From Mangifera indica (Eukaryota; Streptophyta; Magnoliopsida; Sapindales; Anacardiaceae): DNA of 64,000 nt. The stretch is from assembly GCF_011075055.1 (NCBI RefSeq), contig NC_058140.1, positions 12,832,668 through 12,896,667 on the forward strand, in the 5' to 3' direction. This document shows positions 35,948-48,400 of the stretch, piece by piece. Position numbers and translations under genes: made by a program. Numbering within the stretch: position 1 is the first letter of the stretch; each line of letters begins with the position of its first letter. The notes under the pieces were generated by a model. It ran no database searches. It had not been told where the DNA came from and was given only the letters and a program-made list of their open reading frames with translations.

Positions 35948-38595
35948 TAGTCCCACTCTTTCAATATAATTTATGGTCTTTTTGTATGTGAATTCTTTTT
36001 ATGTTTTCAGCCATTGGTAAGAAAGCTGACTAGATCGTTATTCCAGATTGTAATCCACTCACCAACCCATTTCAGGATTTCAGGAATTTTGAATGTTAGA
36101 TATTAAAAAATGCTTGTTCCTGCATAATTTTTTGGGGTTATTGGATGATTTTTATGCAGATTAAGCAAAAAACTAGTAGTGTTTTGGCAAATTTTGGTGT
36201 TGCTTGTTTCAACACTCTGCTTGTAGAGGAAGAAATTATAGTAATTTTATTTATGTAATGTGAATGCTGAAACTGCAAGATTTTGGCGCTTTTGCTTTTG
36301 TCTGCCATGGAATCAGAATTTCTTTTGATGTGTCATTGCCGTGAATCATTGATGTTGAAACTAAAGAAAGCTTGATTCAACATTATTTGTGGACCAAACA
36401 CTATTCCGCAAATAAAAAATTGAAAGGGAATATGGACCATTGATGCATGGTCAAATCACCTTTGACAATTCATTCAATGGTGGGTAATGCCCTAGTAATG
36501 TTACTAAAATTCAAATAAGAAGGAATAATAAAGTCATGAAGTGGGATCAATATTCTCTGATAATATAACAAAAGCAGCTGGCTTCTGGCTGCTGGTGTGA
36601 TTATTACTCTTGAACTTTTTCTGCAGAAAATACTCTATAAAAGAGGATTTGGTCTCCAGCATGATTATTTTAGTTTACAGCTGAAATTCAGCTGGTTCAC
36701 ATTACAAAGAAAGCATTGTAATCAGGCTTAAAATATGCCCATTTAATACATGTAAAAAACTATAAAGAAGCAAAAACATGTTTTCAAGCACTTTATGTGC
36801 AAAATTAAACTTAATATTGTAAATGTGATTCTTTATTTAAAAATGAAAAAACACTTTTGGGATATTTTTCTTGAAGATTTTCTTTGTATAAATATTCTGA
36901 GAAATATATGGGAAAATGGATTATTGAGCAGGATTCTGCCTGAGTTCGGGTTTTCAATAATATGAATTATAGTGGTGGGTTTTGGATAGAATAAAACGAT
37001 TAACAATAATTATGTATAATTTCAAGATCATCTCAAGTTGGAGCCTCATTTAATCATAAAACTAAGTTAGGACAGTTCACTATAGATGTTGCAGGTCCTA
37101 CCAACTAGTCATCTTCATTATGTCCCATTACTGAACTTATTCGATAGTCCCGGAAAAGAATTCCCTCAAGATAATATTATGATTTGGTCCTTTTGCTGGA
37201 CTGGGTTATATCTTCTGATTATAATTTAGTAGTGTAATTAGAGTATATTTGGGTGAAGAAGAGGCAGTTCATGAAGAAGCTAATTGCAGAATCCTCAGTG
37301 GATTAAAAGTACATATATGGAAGGGTAAGTCTTGTCTTCTTGTTTAATAAGAGGAAGTTCTGGATAAAGGGATGATACAGTGGTGAACTTTTTTCTCAAA
37401 CCTTCTTGATTTAGATTTTACTTGAGCATATACATGTTTGTGATTGATAATTAATGAATAGATTTAGATCACATGTAAGTTAAAATACATACATCACAAG
37501 CAAAATAAGAGATTATCTAATATATAGATGATATACGTATTTCTGATTAACTTTGCAATGGGAAATTTTATGAGTAGAGCTGAAACAAGTTGGAGCAACA
37601 ATAAAAAAGTGGTCTAGGAGTAGTTTAAGTGACAAAGCATGTGAGATTCTTAAATAATAGAGTTTGCCTTTGAAATTGGTTGACGTCATATGAAAATCAT
37701 ATCTTTTGACTTATCTAATGTGGTAATTGTGGTGCCTAAGGTTTCATTTATTTGACGTAATTAGTTCAGCCTCAAAGAAGAATTCCGACACAAGTAGGAT
37801 TCCTTGTCATTAAAAAAAAAACAATAAAAAAGTGAGTTAAAGAGGCAGATATGCATGACAGAAGCTCTCTGCAAAAGGATATTTGTGATGTAGTGCTCAT
37901 TCAATTCCCAGAGGAGCATTATTCCTGTAATATGGTTAAAATAATAAGCAAGATTTGCCTTCACGTAGAAGACAAGAATGCGAATGCTTTTGTAATTCTT
38001 TTAAAGAAATTCTCTGCATCACACACTGCCAATCCATCAATGTAATCAATTCGACAAAGTAATCAGAAACACCCAGGGAAATTCTTTCAAGTTATCAATA
38101 ATTAACAACTTTAGACATCACTTCAAGCCATTTTGTTGCACTTTGAAACTTCTACTTTACAACAAAGCGCATTAGCATTATGTTGGCACGGTAAGGAAAT
38201 CAGCATAAGAAGTTTCTGAACCACTGTGATTTTTGCATTTTATAAATTTGCAATGCGGTGTGAAGTTGTAACATTTGGCTGTTATGCGTCGGAAATATAT
38301 ACGTGTCAAAAACCCATGTTACACAAAACGGCTGGGTGCATTGTCACTTATATCCAGGAACATTTTAGGCTGTTAAACCTACCATTTGGCTCGTGCTTTA
38401 ATACCATGTAAAAAATATATATTAGACTTACAAATGTGAAGATAGAAACTCATGTTATACAACCAATTGACTTATATTAAAGTCTAATCCACACACTTAT
38501 ATATCAATCCACTTCTATTCATTAGATATGAAACTCTTTTTTTTTCTTTTTATTTGAGTCTCCAACGTTATGTAAGAACAAAATGCCAATAAAAA
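35948..38595. other. spacer between thaumatin-like gene B and the GH10 gene
   Basis: The two genes converge here, so the region should contain both 3' UTRs. Otherwise I see nothing: open frames are short and unrecognised, and there are no clear MITE termini. Confidence 0.5.
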
Positions 38596-41064
38596 TTACA
38601 ATACAATGCCTACATGTTTAGTTTCATCACCTCTACGGAGTGAGAAAGTAGAATTTGCAGTTCTGTTACCATAAGTAACACTCACTTTGTATTCACCTAA
38701 GAAACCATAAAAGTTATATGAACCATGGTCATCTGAATGACCATTTACCTCCCCAGTTTGCCATTCTTTCAAGAGCTTGTCCACCACATCACCAGCTGGG
38801 AGGTTTTGTAAATTATTATCAGTCAGGCACATTTGGTAACACCCTTTGGCATGCAGTGCAGTCCAAAGAATTATGCCATTTACGGATGGATGTGAAAAGC
38901 CTTCTCTCAACACTTGTTCTAGATAAATAGCCTGTCAAATTTACAAAAATTATGGTGGGAATTAGTGAAGCAGCTATATGAATTCTTTTAAAGATCGATA
39001 ACATTTGTACTTGCTCACCTGTGTTTGCTTATCAAGTGTACGACTGATATCGACTTCTGTGAGCCAAATGGGAAGTTCTAGTGTGGCCAGCTTGTCTAGG
39101 ATAGCTCTCATTAGAGGCAGGTTTGGTATGGTAAAGTGACTCTCTAGGCCTATGCCATTCATTGACACCCTGCAGCGTCTGAGTTCCTCTAATCTTGAAA
39201 TGTAAGTATCAACTGTTGAATTCACATCACTGCAAGTCTCCACTACATTAAATTCATTCATGAAAAGGGTTGCTAAAGGGTCTGCTTGGTGTGCTGTCTC
39301 ATAGAAATGCAAGGTTGCATTGGGGCCAAGGTTTTGCTCATAGAAGTCAAAATGAAGCATCTCATTACTGACATCCCAATGTATGAACTCTTCTCTATAT
39401 CTGCTCATTAGGCTTTGTATGTGCGAGTTGACCGCTAATTGAAGATTGTCACCTGTAAGATTGCAAACCCAGGCTGGTGTATATTTAGGGTCTTCCCAGA
39501 ATATATTATGGCCTCTGGTAATAATTTTATTAGCTCTAACAAATTCCAACATCTGGTCTGCTAAGGTGTAGTTTAGCTTCCCCTGTTCTGGTTCTGTTGC
39601 ATACCACTTTAATTCATTTTCAAACACTGCTGCATTGAATCGCTCAACAAACCATTTCTGGGAAAATTGAAGGACTTGGAATTATCTAAGCTTGTGATGT
39701 GTTGATGAATGTTCATAGCATACCTAAATATAATGTTGCCAAAGATTGAGGATCAAACAATCTAGTTTACCTGATAGGGTGGATTTCCAAGAATAGTACT
39801 TGCTATTGCAGAACCAAATGGAAAATCCCTGGAGACTTGTTCTATATTGATTGCTGCTTCTTCTATTCTATCTCCATGTTCATCAGAGACATGTATTGTC
39901 ACGGCGCGTTTTCTTTCCTGGATACATTAGGACATTTTGTTTCAGTATTTTGATAAAATACACAGTCATGTATACAATAAACCAGCCTATGCTTGAAACC
40001 ATTTGATGATTTCATTCCAAGCTCCATTGTAGCAGTGCCATTGTTAATGCTCTAGCAGACAGGCCAATGGTTGATGTCATATATCTAACAATTTTCTAGT
40101 AATACCATTGTGTTACCAGTAATTACAGTGTTAATTATGTATTGCTGGTTGGTCCTCCATTGCTCTTCAGTAAAAGGCTGCAACGAAGCGTTAGCAATTT
40201 CTATATCGATGTCCCCGTCACAGTCAGCATTCTGAGATATCCAAACAGAAGTAAAAAGGTCAGAACAAATATATTCAGTCTTTTCAGTTCGACCTGAACA
40301 AATATCATATGTAATGTGATTGTTTTTAGAGATCAAAATTACCTGAAAGAATAGTAGAGATAAGTTAGAAGGAGAGTCAAGAGTGAATCCACCTTTAAGA
40401 AATGACCAGCATCCACTCTTGGCCAAAACTGTTCCAATACAATTATATGTTGTATTTTCTGTCTTGAGGCTCGCCCGAATGTGTGTCGAATAAACCCCTT
40501 GAATCTTGATCCAAACTGTGGATTACCATAGAAATAAGCCAATATAACATCCACTATGAATGGCTAGAATGATAAATAAAAGAGTCAAGAATTAAAAAAC
40601 AATGATACCAGAGAAACAGTAGATGGTTCCCTCGGAGAGATTGTGCAGTATAAAAGCAGGTGTACTATAAGCAATTGTTGCAGAATTAGCAGCTGAATTC
40701 AAGTTCTCCAGGTACTCATCTTTGAGAATTCCACCATTATAAAGTGGCTTCTCTGGTACCTCTTTACACTGCTATGCACAAATATTGAGCACATCAAACT
40801 TTGCAACTCAAAGCAAACCAATGTGAATTATGTATTATCTACAGACTTTACCTTAGTGTAAGCAGTAAAATCGTACAAGGGTCCCTCTGGGGAAAAAAAA
40901 AACCGTCTATAAATTAAACTACACATAACAAAGCCCCACCTACTCTGAAAAAGGAAAAAGAAAGTAGCATAAGGAGAAAGGAAGAAACCATAAGAAGCTG
41001 CCGATGAAATGCCTGCAAGAATAATAAAGAGCAAGACCTTGGAAGAGAAAGAAGAAAGCTTCAT
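38596..41064 (-). CDS. secreted GH10 endo-1,4-beta-xylanase with N-terminal CBM-like domain
   Basis: Eight exons in transcription order: 41064-40989, 40886-40852, 40768-40609, 40515-40343, 40231-40127, 39917-39771, 39657-39019, 38931-38596; 556 aa, phases consistent. A signal peptide (MKLSSFSSKVLLFIILAGISSA) is followed by a CBM22-like beta-sandwich region to about residue 180 (VWIKIQGVYS...GCWSFLKGGFTL), then a GH10 barrel. The catalytic acid/base is E331 in HWDVSNEM and the nucleophile E433 in WLTEVDIS; WH-type substrate residues (GHNIFWEDP) are also present. The enzyme family hydrolyses beta-1,4-xylan of the cell wall, outside the cell, during wall remodelling. Intron 1 is only 102 nt, in frame and free of stops, so its retention would insert 34 residues after the signal peptide. 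Exon 2 is only 35 nt. This is a full-length gene with no sign of decay. Possible alternative: a catalytically weak wall-binding relative, but both glutamates are intact. Confidence 0.93.
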
Positions 41065-43617
41065 GTTTGAGTAGAGTTGTTGAAGTTGACTCCCCAATAT
41101 AATGGAGTTTACCAAACAGATAGGGAGGGTACTTAAGGCTTAAAAAGTAGGTGGATCACAAGGGGAACAGTGGACGGTCTGTAAGGAGTGTCGCGCTTGA
41201 TCACATGCAAAGCTTGGAGAGCATGATGAATAATGATCATCATGTGAACTTAATATGAACAAGAAACCCAATTAAATGCAGCATTTATATAGTGTCTGCA
41301 GACTGTCCATTCAGCGCGTATAGTTATTGCGTACAAGTATAGATATTGTTTCTTGCTTTGGCATTATCGATGGAGGCTGGCCTAATCTTCAGTCTGTACG
41401 TGTTATGTTGATGGGAATGTTTAAAGTGGGTTATTTGAGATACAGCATCTGCCATTCTTCACTTGGGAACTCTTCAATTTGTCTGGTTCTGGTGCTGGAA
41501 TCTTCATTCGCTAACTAATTCAGTAAACTCATGATATTGTATTTAATTTACATATGACAGAAGGCCGGCAATCAGTAAGATTATTTAAAGAATTAAGTAA
41601 TGCAACGAAACAGTCAGTGATGTTAGCAGGCAAATTAGGCGAAATGAAGAGCAATTTCGGAGTAGAAGGAAACAAAATGAATATTATTGAGGTGGGCGTG
41701 AAAGAAAGTACTTGTTTGTTCGAAGAAGTCTCACTCTTGCAGCTCCACCGTGGCTTCTGTGGCAGTCCTCCCCGTGAAGCAGATGGAGTTTTGGACTTGC
41801 ACGGAGACATGGCCTCATCCTTACAGGGGACCAGCCATTCACGTGCTTGCTTCTCCATTCATACTTCCACTACTGTACAATTTCGGAAACTAGTGGAAGA
41901 TGAAAATGAAAGCAAACTTTAGCCTTTACGAAACATTCATGGAGGTTGTCTATATAATAAAAAAGAATGTGTAAGGGCACGAGGTTCTGTTCTAAAAGGT
42001 AAAACGTTTACAATTTACTCTTGAGCTTTGGTTAGTAATATTCTCGTTTAATTTGTATATTAAACATATTATTTTAAATTTTTAAATTTAAAATATATTA
42101 AACATATATTTTTTTATATATTTTTTGTAATAAAAAAACATTTTTATTATTTTAAATATTTTTTATTTTTTATAAACTTATAAAATATAAAAATATCTCT
42201 TATATTCTTAATTAATTACTATAATACTATAATTATATAAAACAAAAAATTTAATTTTGATGATGATTTGATAAAAAATTTATCAAATAATAATTTAAAA
42301 ATTATTTAATAGTCGATTAAATATTTTATATTTGATAAAAAATTCATAAAATGATATTTTTTTGATAATGATTAAACCTTTATTATATATTATATTATAT
42401 TAAATTTAATAATTAATTAAATATTTTATATTTAAACAGTTATATTATCATATTCTTATCAAAGTACTAAAATTATAAAAAATTATTAAAATTATTATAT
42501 TTTTAAAAACATATTATTAATCATATGTTTATTAAACTCCTGTACATATATTTTGTATCATTTTCGTATCCAAATTTTATAATTTTTTCATAAACCGTAC
42601 CTTTTTTTTCCTTGTATTTGCAAGCTTGTCAGGAGAGAATATTTTCCCGTTCAAGATTTGTCTTCAGTACGCTTTCCCACGCTTCAAGTTAAAAGTTTAA
42701 ATTTAGTTTGCAAAATTTTATTATAGAATTAAAATCAATTAAACCTCTGAAATTGAATCTCTTCGCTTTGCTTCCCTTCTGATTCTCCCCCTTTTTTCTA
42801 TTCCTTTTTTTCTTTTCCATTTCCTATTAATCCACCGGCCACCGCCCTGCTAATCTCCATTTTTAAGATCTTCAAATTTTTCTTCTGCTTCTCTTTTCCT
42901 CCTCTATTTCTTATTCTCTTCCTCTTTTCCTTCTTTCCTTTTCTCTTATCTTTTGCAATGGCTGGATGTGGAAATGTAAGCGGAGGCTTAGCTTTCGATG
43001 GTTATTTAGTGGTGGTGGAGTTGTCTTTGTGTGGCGAAAGGAGTGCATTGGGGTTAAGGAGATGCAACCGAGGGAGGAGGATTTCGGATGGGGATTTAGT
43101 AGTCTGGTCGCGAATGACTTTTTATTAACTAGCAAATATTTTGTTACTTTAATTTTAATAAAAAAAATTTAATTATAACATATTATTATATATAAATAAT
43201 AATATATTATTATATAATTAAATATTATCTTATTTTAAATTTTTTACTTATCTAATTATATAATATTATATTATTAATTAGATATAAAATTATATATAAT
43301 AGATAAAAAATTACCTTTCACCAAACCATGAGTTGAAAATAGTCCTGTGGCCTATTTTATAATACAGACAAGCCGAAAGAGCAGTAGTTCTTTTATTTCA
43401 AATTAGAGGATAAAAAATAACACCAGCTCTAGTAACCCATGTCATCAAATCAAATAATAGTAAATTCGTGAACAACTATGAGCATAAACACCAATCCTAC
43501 GTTGGAGAGGGTCATCAAAACTAAGGCGTCCTTAAAATAAATGAACAACATCTAATAAAAAAATATTACAGGGAGCAACCGCCCATCAATCCTAGTTGCC
43601 ATTGCAATTCATTGATG
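41065..43617. other. spacer between the GH10 and NFD4-like genes
   Basis: Contains the GH10 promoter and the 3' flank of the transporter gene. A more GC-rich patch at 41540-41925 is open on both strands (see findings) but matches no family I know. From 42000 to 42600 the sequence is nearly pure A/T. A MULE-MITE right end lies at 43352. No gene supported. Confidence 0.45.
43315..43352. mobile_element. orphan right terminus of the MULE-MITE family
   Basis: ACCAAACCATGAGTTGAAAA followed by TAGTCCTGTGGCC resembles the family right end. No left end found in the preceding 1.5 kb. It lies 265 bp beyond the stop codon of the NFD4-like gene. Confidence 0.45.
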
Positions 43618-46508
43618 TCATTGATTACCAGATTCTGACATCAGTTTCTTTGACTTCCTGCTCCGGTAAATCTTGGTATAGATGTTCCGGGTTCTTACTG
43701 AAAGTATTATGTCCAAACCAAATCCAAGAAGGCATGCTATTGACATGATGATGAACACAAGCCTGTAACAATGGGCTCCGACACAAGTGTTACCACCTCC
43801 TGGTGTTGGTGTAGCTTGTGCGTCGTATAGATATCCGGCAAGCAGGCCAGAGAAGAGGAAGGAACCGAGGGGGAGGTTGAGTACTAAAATGTTGTACATT
43901 AGACCATAATATTTGAGACCAAATAGTTCAGAGGCAATGGGGACTGAGATAGCTAGTCGGACACCATAGCATACCCCAACCACAATGGATCCAATGTACA
44001 GACAACCAGGCACTGCTAATGCCATCAGAATGTAACCAACTGCCATTACAATCTGAGAAGCTGCATTCCAAAGAGGTCTCTGAATTCCAGCTTTCCTGAA
44101 AAACATGGACAACATTAGCAAAATGAATTCCTAAACATGGTCAACAATCTCTCAATATCTAAAGGTAGTAATTCCAAGGGGAAATATGAATCAGACCTAC
44201 CTAATATATAATAAAAGAAAGGCTTAAAGCGTCTAATCACAATGAAGAAATGACATGATCTCATTTTCAGCTAATCTACTTAACCCACTCGCAACCCTTT
44301 TAATTTTTTAAATCATATTCACGACTCCAAAAGCTTTATTAGCAAAGAACAACTGCAGTCCATCTATAGCAAAATCTATTCAGCCACAATCAAGTAATAA
44401 AGCTGAGAAGGTTTCGCGAGTGTTGGATGAAACTGAACACTATATAAGCCGCAAAATTACTAAGATAAAGAAGAAACTATCTGTTAATTGGTTGAACAAG
44501 ACAGAAGGATAAAAGACTTAAAACTAACGTATCTATCAGAGATGGACCGCCCTGAATACACCTATTGAATGCCTCTACCCCACAAAAATTTGCGTTCAGA
44601 TGCTATAAATTGATTATGCAGAAAACAAGAAAAAGCAACACCGTATTTTTGCTATCCATCCCGATGAATAGGAATGTGTGCAAACGACTACAAAGAGTTT
44701 CTTGAAAAGAAAACTTATTTTTGGTACCAAGCAAAACCCCCAATCAAAGTATCAATCCTACTTCAATCTTTCTTATACGTGAAATCCCTCCATTCAATAA
44801 AGAAACTTGGTAACAAAAATCAGATATGGTTATCAATACAGAGGTTAAATTTGACCTCAAATTGTCCTCATCTAAATCACACCTAACAATTAAATTTCCC
44901 CCAAATTCCCTATCACAACTAGCCAACTAACAATTCAAAGGTTCAACGTTTCATTTCGAATTGTAGCGTAGAAGTCTTGAATATAAAGCGTAAGGATTCA
45001 ACTGGGCAGATTTCCATGCTGGAAAAAGGAGATAAAGACCTTAGACTAATGAGAACGAAAGCTTAATGTAGAAGAAAATTATGTAGATTATATATAAATT
45101 AGTCAATTCCTTGACGAATCTTACACGGTTTCCACACTAAAAACTAAACCCAAAACGAAAAATAAAATTGCACATGGAATTAATCTTTATATGTGAAGCC
45201 AGGTCGAAAGCAAAAGCAACACAAACAAGACTATCAAAAAACAACATGGTAATACCAGTTCAAAAACTTAATTATATGATTATATCCTTAATAATTTAAC
45301 TAATTTAAATTAAATGACGACTTTTTAACTTACCTAATAAGGTACTCTGAAACGGTGCCTGAAATAATCCGCCCAAAAAATCCCCAAATACTGGTCAAGG
45401 AAACAAAGATCGAAACGTCGGTGTATCCAAGAGCCAAACCAATCTGCCCCATGTTGTTCATCACCGCCAAGCCTGTCCCTACTCCACACAAAAACGACAC
45501 GAAGAGGATCCAAAAATCGAATGTTTTCACCGCCTCAAATACAGTGTGCTCCTCCCCTAAAACCGGCTTTTGCTTAACCTGCGCCTCGACGACCGCCCAC
45601 TCCACCGCCGCTTCCTCCTCCTTATCCTCCGCAGGGAAATCCTGCCTCACTAATAACGGCTCGACGATCTGTTCTTCCACGTCCGGTTCGGCTTTCAACC
45701 GGTTCGAATTCCAGCTCTTTACGAAAGAGTAAACCGGGATAGCTAACGGAGATGCTAGCAGAACTATTAAAACAGTTGAGAAAGTCAACGAAAAAGCTTT
45801 ATTCTTAATCGGGAAAAAATCGTAACCGAGTAAATAAAGCGCAACAACAACGGCTAAAATGTTGAAAATGTTGAAGTACTTGGTTTCTTCCTCCTCCTCC
45901 GCCGCGGTAGTAGCCGGGGGAGTCTCGCGGAGGAAAAGAACTGCAATGAGACAAACGGCGAACGGGACAGTCGCGAGCATGATGAGAAACGAGGAGGAAT
46001 TATTGTTAAAAAGTGCAGTACAAAGGTCGGTAAAAATCGCCGTACTAAGGCCCACATAACCTTTTAAAATACCAGAAACGGGTCCGCGGTTCCGCCTGAA
46101 ATTCCTTATACAAGTGACGAGAACGGCTGTGTTCATCCACGTGGTACTGTTGCCTCCCATGCAGAGGAAAATACACATCTGCCAGTAAGACAGAGGTTTG
46201 ATTTTTTCACTGACGACAAGCCATTGGGCACCGTAACCAACCAGGCCTTCGATGGAACCGATGAGAAGAATAACAGGAGTCGGGATTCGGTCGGAAGCTA
46301 GGCCGGCGAGGATACCAAAGGCTTTTCCAGCGTCTTTAGCGACAGACAAGTTGTTGAGTTGGAGTTGCGTGAGGTTCATTAGGGTTTTGAGAGCGTCTGA
46401 GTAGTTTGAGAAAGTGTAGTTGTTGCCGGAGATCGCTTGGACCCAAACGGCGGTCACAAAGGCCAGCCATTTGCCTGCGGTTGCGGTGTACGAAGCTTCA
46501 AACCTCAT
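43618..46508 (-). CDS. NFD4-like nodulin-like / major facilitator transporter
   Basis: Two exons in transcription order: 46508-45334 and 44095-43618, separated by a 1238-nt intron; 550 aa. The N-terminal half is a nodulin-like domain (KWLAFVTAVWVQAISGNNYTFSNYS opening, then NLSVAKDAGKAFGILAGL and CMGGNSTTWMNTAVLVTCIRNF); the C-terminal half is MFS (VFEAVKTFDFWILFVSFLCG, MNNMGQIGLALGY, GFFGRIISGTVSEY). About 12 hydrophobic segments are visible, with a charged acidic loop around residues 275-330 rich in Glu. Relatives include NUCLEAR FUSION DEFECTIVE 4 and other membrane transporters of unproven substrate, so function is not assigned. The start is the ATG at 46508; the GTG three bases upstream is not a plant start. 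It is transcribed away from CYP21-1, the gene to its right. Confidence 0.92.
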
Positions 46509-47436
46509 CACGTACTAAATATGTTGTGTTAAAAGAAGCAGCGTGCATTGGAGAGTTTGGACGGTGCAGTATTTAAAATGATGTTACAAGCATTATTATA
46601 TAAGTCACTTTTATTTTATTTTTAATTTAAAATTATTTAATTATTTAATTATATAATAATATATTATTTATATATTAAAAATAAATAGATATAATTTTAT
46701 TTATTTAAAATAAAATTTTTGTTTTGAAACTAATTAAAACATGGTATTGTTTCCCTATACAGGACAATAAAAGGGCCTGGGATTTGGAGATATTATATAA
46801 ATATAAAAATAGTATAATTATAATATTTATTAAATATTAAAAAGTTATTAAATTAATTTTAGTTTTATTATAATTTTATTTTTGCAAATAATATATTATC
46901 TAAACTAAATATGTCTTTAAAACATGTTTTTAAAAATAAATAATTAATTAAATTAAATGATCTAAATTTATATACTAAAAAGAAAAATGTTCATACTCGA
47001 CAAGTATTATTACCATTATAATCATATATTATAATGGTATTTATATATTAAATTAAATGTTCATATTATTATTTTTAGGTAGTTAATTTAAAAGTAATTA
47101 TATGTATATTTAAAGAAAATAATAAAATTTATATAAAAAATAAATCATAAACAGTGCCTTGAGCGAATAATTCATCAACTAAACAGTATAATTGGGATTT
47201 TTGCTTTGTATAAATAATGTTAGATATTTTTGTTTTTAATATATAAATTTAGATATTTAATTTAATTTTTCCTTAAAATTACTTTCTAATAAAATTAAAA
47301 AAAACTGAAATTTAAATAGCCTTTCGATTTTAATTTGCAAGAAAATAAAAAATATTTTTAAAAAATAAAGTAATTGTACTTTCTGAAAAAGTTGTGACAA
47401 ATTGGTGAGGTGGCGCCAAATATAGTTTTCTTTTGA

Positions 47437-47538
47437 CACGTGACCGTGATGGCACGTTTACAAGTCGTTACAACGTTGCAGTTTAGTCAAGCGTACGGCG
47501 AGACAGTTGCTTGAAGCGGTGAGGTGAGTTTCCACGTG
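47437..47538. promoter_or_regulatory. two G-boxes about 0.9-1.0 kb upstream of the NFD4-like gene
   Basis: CACGTG occurs at 47437-47442 (within GACACGTGAC) and at 47533-47538 (within TCCACGTGGC). They lie in a patch distinctly richer in G+C than the surrounding sequence. Because the NFD4-like gene reads leftward from 46508, they may be its distal regulatory elements, or the remains of another promoter. Function is inferred only. Confidence 0.35.
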
Positions 47539-47560
47539 GCGTCTCAAATGTAATCAATCG

Positions 47561-48400
47561 CCGTACGATCATAAATCCAAGTGAACCTCGTGATCTAATA
47601 CAGTTGTACTCTGCAGCCGTTGGATCTCAGCACAGGTTTTCTTTATTTTTTAAGCAAAGCAGTGGTACATAAATAAATAATATATATAAATAATATTATT
47701 ATTATTTTATAATAAATATTATTTTATTTATCATCTAAAATCATCTGATTATTAATTATATATCATTTTTTTATATATAAATTTATTAACATTATATACC
47801 TACATAGTTTAATTATTTCTATTATATTTTGTGCATATTTGATATAAAATTTTAAATCAATAAAATTATATATACTCACTTTTTAAATATATAATTTAAT
47901 AAATAAATAATATATTATTATATAATTTAATAATTTTAAATTAAAAATAAAATAATTATAATTATTATCTATATATTTAACGATAAAATAATCAGCCGCC
48001 GTTCAATCATAAATCCAAGTGAACCTCGTGATCTAATACAGTTGTACTCTACAGCGGTTGGATCTCAGCACACAGGTTTTCTTTATTTTTTAAGCAAAGC
48101 AGTTTTACATAAATAAATAATATATATAAATAATATTATTATTATTTTATAATAAATATTATTTTATTTATCATCTAAAATCATCTAATTATTAACTATA
48201 TATCAATTTTTTATATAAAAATTTACTAACATTATATGTACACATAATTTTATTATTTATATTATATTTTGTGTATATAGAGTTTCAAATCAATAAAATT
48301 ATATATATTTTTAAATATATAAATATTATATTATTATATAATTTAATCATTTTAAATTAAAAATAAAATAATTTTTATTTTAATATATGTACACATAATA
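47561..48400. repeat. direct tandem duplication of about 440 bp
   Basis: The segment starting ATAAATCCAAGTGAACCTCG at about 47571 recurs at about 48009, an offset of 438 bases, and the two stay closely similar through GTGATCTAATACAGTTGTAC, the TTTATTTTTTAAGCAAAGCAG stretch and the following A/T-rich part to about 48400. Small indels and substitutions separate them, so the event is not very recent. Confidence 0.85.

Noticed and set aside
45355..45732. Plus-strand open frame of 125 codons
   Set aside because: Antisense shadow of the NFD4-like exon 1, which has clear family motifs.
46506..46511. A longer N-terminus for the NFD4-like gene
   Set aside because: The extra residue depends on a GTG; the ATG at 46508 is the plausible start.
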